Positions 51,856 through 60,847 of a stretch of 64,000 nucleotides of DNA are shown here, in pieces. A program made the translations under genes and the position numbers. Where the stretch lies: positions 1 to 64,000 of the forward strand of contig NZ_FRCY01000005.1 of assembly GCF_900143075.1 (NCBI RefSeq), read 5' to 3'. Origin of the DNA: Cyclobacterium lianum (GTDB lineage: Bacteria; Bacteroidota; Bacteroidia; Cytophagales; Cyclobacteriaceae). The number at the start of each line of letters is the position of its first letter. The stretch's first letter is position 1. The notes under the pieces were generated by a model that made no database searches, had not been told where the DNA came from, and saw only the letters and a program-made list of their open reading frames with translations.

Positions 51856-53742
51856 ATGAAATTTAATCTGAAATATATAAGGACATTGATGCTGTTAATC
51901 ACAATGTCATTTTATGGCTGCGTTGAGGATTTCCTGGAAAGGTATCCCCTGGACGCGATGACGGATGCAACATACTTTACCTCTGCCAATGACCTGAAGG
52001 TAATGGCAAATGGGTTTTACAGACTCTTTCCGAGATATCATTTCCAAAGCCAGGGAAACGGCCCCCTAAACAATAACCTGGATGCCAACACCGACATACA
52101 GGTGGGCACAGGACCCTCGGGTTTTTTGTTCCAGCGTGGCGCATCCGGTCAGGCCCCTCCGACGGACGGATCCTGGAACGGTAATTTTACCTGGATACGC
52201 CAGGTCAATTACATGATCAACAATGCCAGGCGCGTAGATGTCAGCGTGGAATCAAACCAATATACCGGAGAGGCTTACTTCTTCCGCGCCTGGGTTTACC
52301 TGAATATGCTGGAGCGATATGGTGATGTACCGATATATACCGAGGTGCTTGATACGGACAGTGAGGCATTGTACCGGGAAAGGGATTCCAGATACGATGT
52401 GGCAAAATTTATTATTCAGGATCTGGATTCAGCCATTGCCAATATGGGTTGGAAAAATTCAACCTTTGTGACCCCCGGACGGGTCACCAAGGAAGCTGCC
52501 CTTGTCATGAAAGCACGTGCAGCTTTATTTGAAGGCACCTGGGAGCGGTATCACGGAGCGAAGAACACGCCTTTTGCGGTAACCGGACAAGATGGTACCG
52601 AGTTTTTGCAAATGGTGGAACCCACCATTCAGCAATTGATCGACTATCAGGGATCAAATATCTTCAGGGCAGGCGGTCCGTTCAATGAAGCGTACAACCA
52701 GCTATTCTCCCAGCAGGACGCGGCCTCATCGGCCGGCGTATTTTTGTACCGAATCTACGATGTAAATGAAATCGTGGGCCATAATTTCTACGATCTGGTA
52801 GTGGACAACGCTCAGGCCCTCACCTGGAAACTGGTCAACAGCTACCTGGACAAAGAGGGTGTTCCACAGGAATTGTCATCGCTGCCGATTGACTATACCC
52901 GTCTGAATAGTCTGGGCGAAAATCTGGACCCACGGTTCAGACAGTCTGTATGGACCCCGGACAGGGGGCCTCAGCAGCAAATCCCCGGCTATGGGACGAC
53001 CCCTACCCCCCTGCCATTGCGGTATCCGCAGTTAAACAATGTGTTTTCCGCCAATTATACTTCAACCGGACTGAGAAGGTGGAAGGGAGCCATTATGGAC
53101 AACAACGAATGGCGAAATGGATCAACCGACGAAGTACTGATACGTTATGCAGAAGGACTGTTGGCGCTGGCAGAAGCAAAAGCGATCTTAGGAACCATCA
53201 ATCAGGGAGATCTGGATAAAACGGTCAACTTGCTGCGGGAACGGGTAGGTATGGCACCCATGTCGCTTGCTGAGATTAATTCCTGGCCGATATCTTATGC
53301 CATAGAGAATGGCTTTGAGCCTTCCGAATCTAATATTGTCAATGAAATCCGCAGGGAACGTCTGGTGGAACTTGCTTTTGAAGGACATCGGCAAAACGAC
53401 CTGAAAAGGTGGGCTGTTTTCCATCACGTGATCAACGACTGGAAACCAAAAGGCGCCCATTTCCAGGAGTTTGCAGACTATTACAATGATCCTTCCACTT
53501 TGGCGGCAGATGGGATCAATCCTGATAACACTGGGATCTGGGCACTTACCCAGGGCGAGGATTATGAGACCTTCAGTGACGGATACATCAATCCATTTTT
53601 CAGAAATCCCGATTTCCAGGAAAACGGAGAAGGTTACTTCATAGAACCAGGCCGCGTTTACCTGGCTCCGATACCCAGAAATGAAATTGAGGTATATGCG
53701 GATGCCGGATATGAATTGACACAAAATCCCGGCTGGTTTTAA
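51856..53742 (+). CDS. SusD/RagB-family glycan-binding lipoprotein
   Basis: The 628-residue lipoprotein is anchored to the cell surface and closes the SusC pore. The signal ends in the lipobox MSFYGC (Cys22). The SusD start FLERYPLDAMTDATYFTSANDLK and TPR-like helices (TGEAYFFRAWVYLNMLERYGDVPIY, ALVMKARAALFEGTW) are clear. The RagB end has RRERLVELAFEGHRQNDLKRW and YLAPIPRNEIEVYADAG. The order SusC-SusD with a 16-bp gap and a DUF5018-like lipoprotein after it is standard for a polysaccharide-utilisation locus. The glycan cannot be read from the sequence. Confidence 0.95.
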   Translation: MKFNLKYIRTLMLLITMSFYGCVEDFLERYPLDAMTDATYFTSANDLKVMANGFYRLFPRYHFQSQGNGPLNNNLDANTDIQVGTGPSGFLFQRGASGQAPPTDGSWNGNFTWIRQVNYMINNARRVDVSVESNQYTGEAYFFRAWVYLNMLERYGDVPIYTEVLDTDSEALYRERDSRYDVAKFIIQDLDSAIANMGWKNSTFVTPGRVTKEAALVMKARAALFEGTWERYHGAKNTPFAVTGQDGTEFLQMVEPTIQQLIDYQGSNIFRAGGPFNEAYNQLFSQQDAASSAGVFLYRIYDVNEIVGHNFYDLVVDNAQALTWKLVNSYLDKEGVPQELSSLPIDYTRLNSLGENLDPRFRQSVWTPDRGPQQQIPGYGTTPTPLPLRYPQLNNVFSANYTSTGLRRWKGAIMDNNEWRNGSTDEVLIRYAEGLLALAEAKAILGTINQGDLDKTVNLLRERVGMAPMSLAEINSWPISYAIENGFEPSESNIVNEIRRERLVELAFEGHRQNDLKRWAVFHHVINDWKPKGAHFQEFADYYNDPSTLAADGINPDNTGIWALTQGEDYETFSDGYINPFFRNPDFQENGEGYFIEPGRVYLAPIPRNEIEVYADAGYELTQNPGWF

Positions 53743-53770
53743 TCAAGATTCACTGTTAAAAAAAGATACC

Positions 53771-54226
53771 ATGAAAAAACATTCGCTTATAGCATACATA
53801 TTGGTGTTTGCCGGAATTATTTCTTCCTGCGAACCCAGGATAGATTTTGATGAGGGGCAGTGGGGAGACACGGCCTTTATCACCAATGTAAACGTCTTTA
53901 CCTTACAAGCTGCCGACCACGAACTTCAGGAATTTTATGAGAGTGGAGAATTGACTCCGGCACGAAGAAGACTGATCATCTCCGTCGGAAATGCGGTGAT
54001 TGAAGAGGAAAATTTTACGGCTACCGTAACCGTACCGGCATCAGCCGACCTCACCCGGGCGGGTATCATCATCAATCACCAAAGTATGCGGGTAGAGCCT
54101 GTGGGTGATACACCGGCGGCGGGAATCATCACTGATTTATCTGAAGCAAACTTTTTGTACAAACTTATCTCCGCTGATGGAACCACCCACGATTGGCTGA
54201 TACGAATCGTGCAGGAGGAACAATAA
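53771..54226 (+). CDS. DUF5018-like surface lipoprotein (SusE position)
   Basis: The 151-residue lipoprotein has a lipobox (GIISSC, Cys20) and one beta-sandwich domain. It contains WGDTAFITNVNVFTLQAADHE, AVIEEENFTATVTVPASADL and the end FLYKLISADGTTHDWLIRI, where the DWLIRIV strand is typical of DUF5018 domains. It lies 28 bp downstream of SusD in the place of SusE/SusF binding proteins and is followed by a strong terminator, so it closes the operon. Glycan binding is likely by position. Confidence 0.7.
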   Translation: MKKHSLIAYILVFAGIISSCEPRIDFDEGQWGDTAFITNVNVFTLQAADHELQEFYESGELTPARRRLIISVGNAVIEEENFTATVTVPASADLTRAGIIINHQSMRVEPVGDTPAAGIITDLSEANFLYKLISADGTTHDWLIRIVQEEQ

Positions 54227-54268
54227 TCGTAAGAAAACCGGGTCAAAGTATCCGGTGTGAAAAAATTG

Positions 54269-54302
54269 CAAGCAGTCAGGTTTCGCCTGACTGCTTGTTT
54301 TT
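54269..54302 (+). terminator. Terminator of the SusCD operon
   Basis: CAAGCAGTCAGG (54269-54280) pairs perfectly with CCTGACTGCTTG (54286-54297) around TTTCG, then T5. It is 43 bp after the DUF5018-like gene. Confidence 0.92.
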
Positions 54303-54392
54303 CGATCACGCTATCTATCTGTACCAACCAGGTGCTCTCTTCTTAAAAAAGACGTGTGCTATGTCAATTTGTTGAATCGGATTGTAATGATT

Positions 54393-54650
54393 ATGAAAAC
54401 GTTGACATTTTCCCAGCTTTTTTTGCTATGCCCTTTACTGCTATCAGCACAGGGCAATATTTATCTTTATTGCAGGGAAAGACTGGTCGATGCGATCAAC
54501 GATGATGCCGGTGACAGCATCAAATTTGAGCGTTCTCAATTATTGATGAAAGAAGGAAAGCCCGGCTAGCTGTATCTCGCTTCCGGATACCACTGGTTTG
54601 GCGGAGAAGCACCCGTCAGCTATATCTATAAATACAGGCAAGGCCAATGA
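54393..54650 (+). pseudogene. Remnant of a secreted glycan-related protein
   Basis: ATG at 54393 gives a good signal peptide (MKTLTFSQLFLLCPLLLSAQG). Then comes a short patch (CRERLVDAINDDAGDSIKFE, MKEGKPG) and an in-frame TAG at 54567-54569. Beyond the stop the same frame reads LYLASGYHWFGGEAPVSYIY and ends QGQ with TGA. The second part looks like the last propeller strands of a secreted glycosidase-type protein (YLASG, FGGE). A large internal deletion plus the nonsense codon indicates decay. It lies between the SusCD terminator and the GH117-like gene, so it was once part of the locus. Confidence 0.55.
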
Positions 54651-54714
54651 TAAATAGGTGATTTTGAAATACCTTTAAGCATATTGATTCAGGACTTCAA
54701 AAAAATAGTTAATA

Positions 54715-55731
54715 ATGAAAAATATTTGCTGCAAATGTCTGCTACTGCCATTGCTACTTTGGACCCATTCAAGCATTGCCCAAAATGCAGCCGACTATCT
54801 CAATCACGTCGAATTTACATTTACCGATGTAGCTGGCATTGGCTATGAAAAAGGGCTGACGCGCAGAGATCCCAGTGATGTGATCAAAGTGGGGCAAACC
54901 CATTATGTGTATTACACCAAAATTCCCGATGCCCAACCAGAATATTGGGGAGCTGGCTATTGGGGTGCCAGTGTATGGTGTGCCAAATCGGAGGACGATG
55001 GCTATTCCTGGACAGAAGTTGGGCAAATGCTGGATGTGGGAGCAGCAGCTCAATGGGATTCTCAGGCAGTTTTCACGCCAAACATCCTGTATGCCGGGGG
55101 TAAATATTACCTCTACTACACCGGAGTAAAACCCACCCCCGGAAATGCAGAAGGAGAATTTGAGAACAATAACATCAGTGATATTACTGCAATCGGGGTA
55201 GCAGTAGCCGATTCCCCTGAAGGACCCTTTAAAAGGGTTGACCAGACTCCCATTTTACAAGTAAGCGTGGAGCCGGAAAAATTCGACAGCTACCGGGTAG
55301 ACGATGCATCGCTACTTTACCGAAATGGTCTGTATTGGCTGTATTACAAGGGCCGGTCTCTGCTAGGAGGACAGGGTGGTCCCGCACACACCGCCATGGG
55401 TGTGGCATACGCAAAAAATCCGGAAGGTCCCTATACCAAATATGGAAATGAAATTCTTGATAGGAGTCACGAGGTATTGATATGGCCACATGGAACGGGC
55501 GTTGCCGCCTTTGCGTCCTTATCGGAAACCTTTGAATATGCTCCTGACGGGATCGATTTCATGTCCAATAAACTGAATGCGAAAGTAGATGAACGCGCCG
55601 TCGCGCCGGGTGCTTTTCGCCCCGACCTCACCAACAAAGCAATTGTGGGAGAGGGGTTAAGATGGGGCATATCCATGGTTCCAAACAAACATGAATGCTA
55701 CCTGGTACGATTTGAATTAAGTTCGAAATAA
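54715..55731 (+). CDS. GH117-like glycoside hydrolase
   Basis: The 338-residue secreted enzyme has a signal peptide ending near IAQNA (about 23). The rest is a five-bladed propeller. The hallmark EKGLTRRDPSDVIKVGQTHYVYYTK (base Asp52) matches GH117 enzymes, which remove 3,6-anhydro-L-galactose or related residues from the non-reducing end of red-algal oligosaccharides. Asp196/197 in RVDDASLLYRNG and His259 in IWPHGTG correspond to the other active-site positions of that family. Substrate specificity differs between clades, so agar is not proven. It starts the enzyme series after a 112-bp gap from the SusCD terminator region and a remnant gene. Confidence 0.65.
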   Translation: MKNICCKCLLLPLLLWTHSSIAQNAADYLNHVEFTFTDVAGIGYEKGLTRRDPSDVIKVGQTHYVYYTKIPDAQPEYWGAGYWGASVWCAKSEDDGYSWTEVGQMLDVGAAAQWDSQAVFTPNILYAGGKYYLYYTGVKPTPGNAEGEFENNNISDITAIGVAVADSPEGPFKRVDQTPILQVSVEPEKFDSYRVDDASLLYRNGLYWLYYKGRSLLGGQGGPAHTAMGVAYAKNPEGPYTKYGNEILDRSHEVLIWPHGTGVAAFASLSETFEYAPDGIDFMSNKLNAKVDERAVAPGAFRPDLTNKAIVGEGLRWGISMVPNKHECYLVRFELSSK

Positions 55732-55831
55732 AAAGAAAGCGTGCCAGGCGATATACCTGCCCATGGGTACCGAAGCAGCTGGCTGACTTTGCCTGAGCCC
55801 ATGATTCCAATCATTAAATTTATCCAATCGA

Positions 55832-57220
55832 ATGAAAGAAAATTTTAGACTATTTTTGATGGCCTGCCTGATGTTAGATTGTGTTGACTGTTGGGCCCAA
55901 TCAGAAGTCCCCATTCCTACCCAGGCTCAGCTGGACTGGCAAAATGCCGAACTCGTGGCCGTTTTCCATTATGATCTGCATGTATTTGACGGGAAGGATT
56001 ACAACCAGGCAAAAAACCGGATCACCCCTATACCCGATTACAACATATTCAATCCCACAAAGCTCGACACGGACCAATGGATCAAAGCGGCAAAAGATGC
56101 CGGGTTTAAGATGGCCATCCTCACGGCAACACATGAAACCGGATTTGCCCTGTACCAAAGTGAGATCAATCCCTACTCTCTGAAAGCAGTAGAATGGAGA
56201 GACGGGAAAGGAGATATTGTACGTGACTTTGTAAAATCCTGTCGCAAGTACGGCATTGCTCCGGGCATTTATGTCGGTATCCGTTGGAATTCTTTTTTCG
56301 GCGTGCATGATTTCAAGGTAAACGGAGATAACGAATTTGCTGCCAACCGGCAGGCATACTACAATAAAATGTGTGAGGGAATGGTGGAAGAGCTCACTTC
56401 CCGATACGGTGAGCTGGCCATCATTTGGTTTGATGGCGGAGCCCATGGTCCCGAAAAGGGTGGACCGGACGTGCTTTCAATATTTGAGAAAAACCAGCCC
56501 AATGGTATTTTCTACCACAATACCCAACGGGCTGACATCCGCTGGGGAGGTAGCGAAAGTGGTACGGTCCCCTACCCCAGTTGGGGTACGTTTCCCTTTC
56601 CTTTCTCGCATGCTGCCAATCAGGAAGTGGTTCTTAAAAATAATTTTCAGTTGCTCAAGGAAGGTGATCCCAACGGCAAGTATTATATGCCAGCCATGAG
56701 TGATGCCCCACTGCGAGGATACAATGGCGGGCACGAATGGTTTTGGGAACCGGACGATGAAAAACACATCTTCCCTCTGGAGCAGCTCATGGACATGTAT
56801 TACCGAAGCGTGGGACACAATACCTCATTGATTTTAGGTTTGACACCAAATCCGGACGGCCTGTTGCCAGAGGCTGATGTGAAGCGTCTGCAGGAGTGGG
56901 GAAAGGAAATAAAGCGGCGCTTTGACCAGCCCCTGGCCCAAACATCCGGTAAGGGCAAGAAGCTCAGCCTGAAACTAAAGGAAAGGACCAGGATAAATCA
57001 TATTGTATTGGAGGAAGAGATCTCCCATGGAGAGAGGGTAAGGGAATTTATGGTAGAAGGAAAAACCGAAAATGGCTGGCAAACCATTTTTGAGGGTTCG
57101 GTAATCGGACACAAGTTCATTCATCAGTTTGAGGAAATGGAGGTAAAGGCGGTCCGGCTTACCATTCCAAAATCAACAGGAGAGGCGCAAATAAAAAATA
57201 TAGCATTACATTATAATTAA
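55832..57220 (+). CDS. Alpha-L-fucosidase-type GH29 enzyme, paralogue 1
   Basis: The 462-residue secreted enzyme has a signal peptide ending near CWAQS (about 23). The (beta/alpha)8-like barrel has the nucleophile Asp201 in IIWFDGGAHG. The usual HHDGF of GH29 reads THETGF (His101, Glu102): one His is replaced by Thr and Asp by Glu. A C-terminal discoidin-like domain (about 365-462) ends in AQIKNIALHYN. Very similar stretches occur in the paralogue at 57975 (QRADIRWGGSE, GTVPYPSWGTF). It hydrolyses terminal alpha-L-fucose or L-galactose by inference from family. The stop shares one base with the next start (TAATG). Confidence 0.8.
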   Translation: MKENFRLFLMACLMLDCVDCWAQSEVPIPTQAQLDWQNAELVAVFHYDLHVFDGKDYNQAKNRITPIPDYNIFNPTKLDTDQWIKAAKDAGFKMAILTATHETGFALYQSEINPYSLKAVEWRDGKGDIVRDFVKSCRKYGIAPGIYVGIRWNSFFGVHDFKVNGDNEFAANRQAYYNKMCEGMVEELTSRYGELAIIWFDGGAHGPEKGGPDVLSIFEKNQPNGIFYHNTQRADIRWGGSESGTVPYPSWGTFPFPFSHAANQEVVLKNNFQLLKEGDPNGKYYMPAMSDAPLRGYNGGHEWFWEPDDEKHIFPLEQLMDMYYRSVGHNTSLILGLTPNPDGLLPEADVKRLQEWGKEIKRRFDQPLAQTSGKGKKLSLKLKERTRINHIVLEEEISHGERVREFMVEGKTENGWQTIFEGSVIGHKFIHQFEEMEVKAVRLTIPKSTGEAQIKNIALHYN

Positions 57221-57954
57221 TGATCAGAGCCATGAACAGCCTTACATCCTACTTGTCTTCCATTATTCTTTCCGCTACGGTACTGTTACTGATCGCTGCC
57301 TTCAGTGGCAATAAGGCTGAAAAAATAAAAGTTGCCTGTGTGGGAGATAGCATCACCTATGGTGCCAGACTTGAAAACCCGGAAAGGGACTCCTACCCCG
57401 CAAAGCTGCAATCACTCCTTGGCGATACCTATGCTGTAGAAAATTTTGGGGTTGGAGGCATGACACTTATCAGAAAAGGCATTCCTACGGTGTGGAATGA
57501 ATTGGCGAAAATCAAAGCATCCGGGCCGGATATCGTTGTGATTAGCCTGGGCACCAACGATACCTGTGGATTTGGTTCCTGTGGGGATAGGAAGTGCTGG
57601 GAGTACAAGGACGAGTTCGAAAAGGATTACCGCGACCTGATCGAAGAACTTTCCAGACTTCCCTCCAATCCGCAAATATTCATTTGCGCACCCAGTCCCA
57701 TGGTATTGGAAACTCCGGATTTAAATGCTGAGCGAATAGCCGGGCTTAAAGTCCGAAAGCCGCGACTCCAGGAACTTATCTCCATGGTGAAAAAGGTCGC
57801 ACGTGAGAAAAACGTACATTTTATTGACCTTAACGAACCACTGGACCATCGGCCCGAACTTTTTACTGTAAGCGATGGAGTACACCCGAATAAAGCCGGT
57901 TACGCAGCCATCGCTGCTTTGGTGGGCAATCAAATCAAAACACACAGAAAGTAA
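57220..57954 (+). CDS. SGNH/GDSL-family esterase
   Basis: The 244-residue protein has an N-terminal hydrophobic signal or anchor (about 8-28, SYLSSIILSATVLLLIAAF). The SGNH blocks are GDSITYGARL (nucleophile Ser near 44), GVGGMTL, SLGTNDT and SDGVHPNKAGY (Asp and His). Such enzymes often deacetylate sugars. It is embedded between two paralogous GH29 genes and shares a TAATG junction with the first, so it is part of the same transcript and likely unmasks acetylated fucose. ATG at 57220 and a second Met four codons later are both usable. Confidence 0.88.
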   Translation: MIRAMNSLTSYLSSIILSATVLLLIAAFSGNKAEKIKVACVGDSITYGARLENPERDSYPAKLQSLLGDTYAVENFGVGGMTLIRKGIPTVWNELAKIKASGPDIVVISLGTNDTCGFGSCGDRKCWEYKDEFEKDYRDLIEELSRLPSNPQIFICAPSPMVLETPDLNAERIAGLKVRKPRLQELISMVKKVAREKNVHFIDLNEPLDHRPELFTVSDGVHPNKAGYAAIAALVGNQIKTHRK

Positions 57955-57974
57955 TTCCAATAAAACATTTCAAT

Positions 57975-59387
57975 ATGCCTCAAAAAAAATCATCACTGTT
58001 CAGCTTATTTGCAGTCCTTGGTGTATTTATCGCCCCCTGTATGAATACTGCAGCCCGGCAGGAAATACCCCTCCCCACAGCCGCTCAATTGCAGTGGCAG
58101 CAGGCAGAACTGGCGGCGTTGGTATGCTGGGACCTGCACGTATTTGACGGAGAGTTCTATATCCAGTCCCAGGCCCGAATTACCCCGGTCTCTGATTACA
58201 ACACATTCAATCCGCAGCAATACGATATGGATCAGTGGATCAGTTCGTTAAAAGCTGCCGGTTTTAAAATTGCCATATTTACCGTCAGTCACGAAACAGG
58301 TTTCTTTTTTCACCAAAGCAAGGCCACTCCCTACTCCATGAAAGCTCTGGAATGGCAGGGTGGAAAGGGGGACATTCTCCGCGATTTCAAGGAAGCATGC
58401 GAAAAACACGACATCCTTCCGGCAGTATATATCGGAACCCGCTGGAATGCCTTTTACGGCGTATACGACTTTAAAGTCCAGGGAGAAAATGAATTTGCCC
58501 GTAACCGGCAGCAGCACTATAACAGGATGATCGAAGAAATCCTCACCGAAATTTTCACCAATTACGGCGACTGGGCAATGGTCTGGTTTGACGGAGGAGC
58601 ACATGGTCCCGAACAGGGAGGTCCGGACGTGCTGTCAGTATTTGAAAAATACCAGCCAAATGCCATTTTCTACCATAACCTGCAGCGCGCAGACATACGC
58701 TGGGGCGGCAGTGAGACAGGAACCGTACCTTATCCAAGTTGGGGTACATTTTCCTATCCGGCAATAGGTGCCGGAGAAAGTGCCCGCAAGGAGATCGGTG
58801 CAAATAATTTCCAACTCCTGAAGACCGGTGATCCAAACGGTAGCTATTACATGCCCGCCATGAGCGATGCGCCGCTCAGAGGGCATGGGGGACACGACTG
58901 GTTTTGGGAACCGGATCGCGCCCATACGCTCTATCCGCTGGAAAATCTGATCGACATGTATTACAGATCCGTCGGACACAATACCACATTGATTCTCGGC
59001 GTGACACCCAATCCGGAGGGACGGCTGCCTGAACCGGATGTGAAAAGACTAAAAGCATTTGGAGAGGAGATCTCGAGGAGATTTTCTGATCCTCTTGCCA
59101 GCGTTTCGGGAACAGGAAACACCATTCCTCTGGTTTTGAATGAGTTACAAAATATCGATCAGATTGTCATTCAAGAGGACATCTCCAAAGGAGAAAGGAT
59201 CCGGGAATTCGAGCTGGAGGCCGAAATCAACGGAAAGTGGACCAGCATTTACAAGGGTATTGCTATAGGCCACAAACATATCGTGAAAATCGATCCGGTA
59301 CATACCAGAAAAATTCGCTTTGTAGCCCTTTCTGCAGTCGGTGAACCTCAGCTAAAAAACCTGTCCGTTTACAAACCGCTAAAATGA
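57975..59387 (+). CDS. Alpha-L-fucosidase-type GH29 enzyme, paralogue 2
   Basis: The 470-residue secreted enzyme has the same layout as the gene at 55832: signal to about 28, barrel with nucleophile Asp206 in MVWFDGGAHG, and variant SHETGF (His106) instead of HHDGF. The C-terminal domain ends PQLKNLSVYKPLK. The two are clearly tandem paralogues separated by the SGNH gene; duplication could have produced linkage or anomeric-partner differences. Loops differ most at 120-150 and before the C-terminal domain. It overlaps the sulfatase gene by four bases (ATGA). Confidence 0.8.
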   Translation: MPQKKSSLFSLFAVLGVFIAPCMNTAARQEIPLPTAAQLQWQQAELAALVCWDLHVFDGEFYIQSQARITPVSDYNTFNPQQYDMDQWISSLKAAGFKIAIFTVSHETGFFFHQSKATPYSMKALEWQGGKGDILRDFKEACEKHDILPAVYIGTRWNAFYGVYDFKVQGENEFARNRQQHYNRMIEEILTEIFTNYGDWAMVWFDGGAHGPEQGGPDVLSVFEKYQPNAIFYHNLQRADIRWGGSETGTVPYPSWGTFSYPAIGAGESARKEIGANNFQLLKTGDPNGSYYMPAMSDAPLRGHGGHDWFWEPDRAHTLYPLENLIDMYYRSVGHNTTLILGVTPNPEGRLPEPDVKRLKAFGEEISRRFSDPLASVSGTGNTIPLVLNELQNIDQIVIQEDISKGERIREFELEAEINGKWTSIYKGIAIGHKHIVKIDPVHTRKIRFVALSAVGEPQLKNLSVYKPLK

Positions 59388-60847
59388 AACGAAACTTTGC
59401 TCAGTTTTTCATTTCCTTCTTCCTGTTGCCCTTTCTGATTCAGGCACAGGGCATGGAGGAAAAACCCCCAAACATCCTGTTTATCCTGGTAGACGACCTG
59501 GGCTATCAGGACCTGGGGTTTACCGGCAGCCGCTTTTATGGAACACCCCACATCGATCAACTTGCCTCGGAGGGAATGGTCTTTACCAATGCCTATGCGG
59601 CCAGCCCGATTTGTTCGCCCTCCAGAGCGGCCATCATGACAGGAAAATATCCTGCCAGGTTGAATCTGACAGATTATATACCCGGCAATCGCCACCATGG
59701 ACCTCATCCGCATCAGAAACTGGCTTCCCACCCTTTCAAGCTTTTTCTGGATCCAAAGGAAACCACTATGGCAGAAGCTTTCAGGTCGGAAGGCTATGCT
59801 ACCTTTTTTGCAGGAAAATGGCACCTTGGGGAAAGCGAGATACATTATCCGGAAAACCACGGCTTTGAGGTAAATGTAGGGGGCAACCATACCGGTCATC
59901 CGGCAGGAGGTTATTTTTCTCCCTATAACAATCCTCAACTACCGGACGGTCTCGAAGGAGAATACCTCACCGACCGGCTGACAACCGAAACCATAAGCTT
60001 CATTTCCGAAAAGCGGGATGCACCCTTCTTTGCTTTCCTTTTCTTCTACACGGTACATTTACCACTTCAGGGGAAAGCGGAGAAAGTAAAAAAATATGAG
60101 GAAAAACGCCGCAGTATGGAATATGATGAACCGGCATTTGTCCGGCAAAACGGAACCTATTATAAAAACCACCAAGACAATCCCGACTACGCGGCCATGG
60201 TGGAGAGTCTGGACGAAAATATCGGCCGTCTGCTTCAGGCTCTTGCCAAAAGCGGTCAGGACAAAAACACCCTTCTCGTCTTTACTTCAGATAACGGAGG
60301 CATGGCCAGTAGCAACATAGCGGAACAAATACCTACCTCGAATGCACCCCTGCGGACCGGTAAAGGGTACCTGTATGAAGGTGGAATCCGGGTACCACTC
60401 ATATTCCACCTGCCCGGAACGATACCTGAAGGGAGCAGTTGCGATGTACCGGTAACGGGAACTGACCTATACCCAACCTTGCTTGAAATGGCGGGTTTGC
60501 CCCTACTCCACAAACAGCACCGGGACGGGCACAGTCTAATGCCCTTGATAGGCGGCAAAAACATGAAAAGGCGACCTTTGTTTTGGTACTATCCCCATTA
60601 CAGTGGCGGGCTTGGCGGCCGCCCTTCTGCTTCTGTCAGGGAAGGGAATTACAAGCTCATTTATTTTTTTGAATCTAAAAAAAGTGAATTGTATGACCTG
60701 CTCAAAGACAGAGAGGAAAACTCAGATATAAGTGACGCTTTACCCAAAACAGCAGGGAGATTGTCTAAAAAACTAAACCAATGGATAAAGGATATGCAGG
60801 TCAAATTACCATTCCCTAATCCCTCCTATCAACCCGAAGTGAAATGA
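59384..60847 (+). CDS. S1-family sulfatase (formylglycine type)
   Basis: The 487-residue secreted sulfatase has a signal ending near IQAQG (about 23). Metal ligands Asp37-Asp38 lie in LVDDLGYQDLG. The signature CSPSR at 77-81 has Cys77, which must be converted to formylglycine by an anaerobic or Cys-type maturase not seen in the window. GKWHLGE and SDNGG (Asp303-Asn304) complete the site. The sequence ASPICSPSRAAIMTGKYPARL resembles S1 subfamilies acting on sulfated algal galactans and fucans. It sits between fucosidase and GH95-like genes with ATGA overlaps on both sides. Confidence 0.92.
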   Translation: MKRNFAQFFISFFLLPFLIQAQGMEEKPPNILFILVDDLGYQDLGFTGSRFYGTPHIDQLASEGMVFTNAYAASPICSPSRAAIMTGKYPARLNLTDYIPGNRHHGPHPHQKLASHPFKLFLDPKETTMAEAFRSEGYATFFAGKWHLGESEIHYPENHGFEVNVGGNHTGHPAGGYFSPYNNPQLPDGLEGEYLTDRLTTETISFISEKRDAPFFAFLFFYTVHLPLQGKAEKVKKYEEKRRSMEYDEPAFVRQNGTYYKNHQDNPDYAAMVESLDENIGRLLQALAKSGQDKNTLLVFTSDNGGMASSNIAEQIPTSNAPLRTGKGYLYEGGIRVPLIFHLPGTIPEGSSCDVPVTGTDLYPTLLEMAGLPLLHKQHRDGHSLMPLIGGKNMKRRPLFWYYPHYSGGLGGRPSASVREGNYKLIYFFESKKSELYDLLKDREENSDISDALPKTAGRLSKKLNQWIKDMQVKLPFPNPSYQPEVK

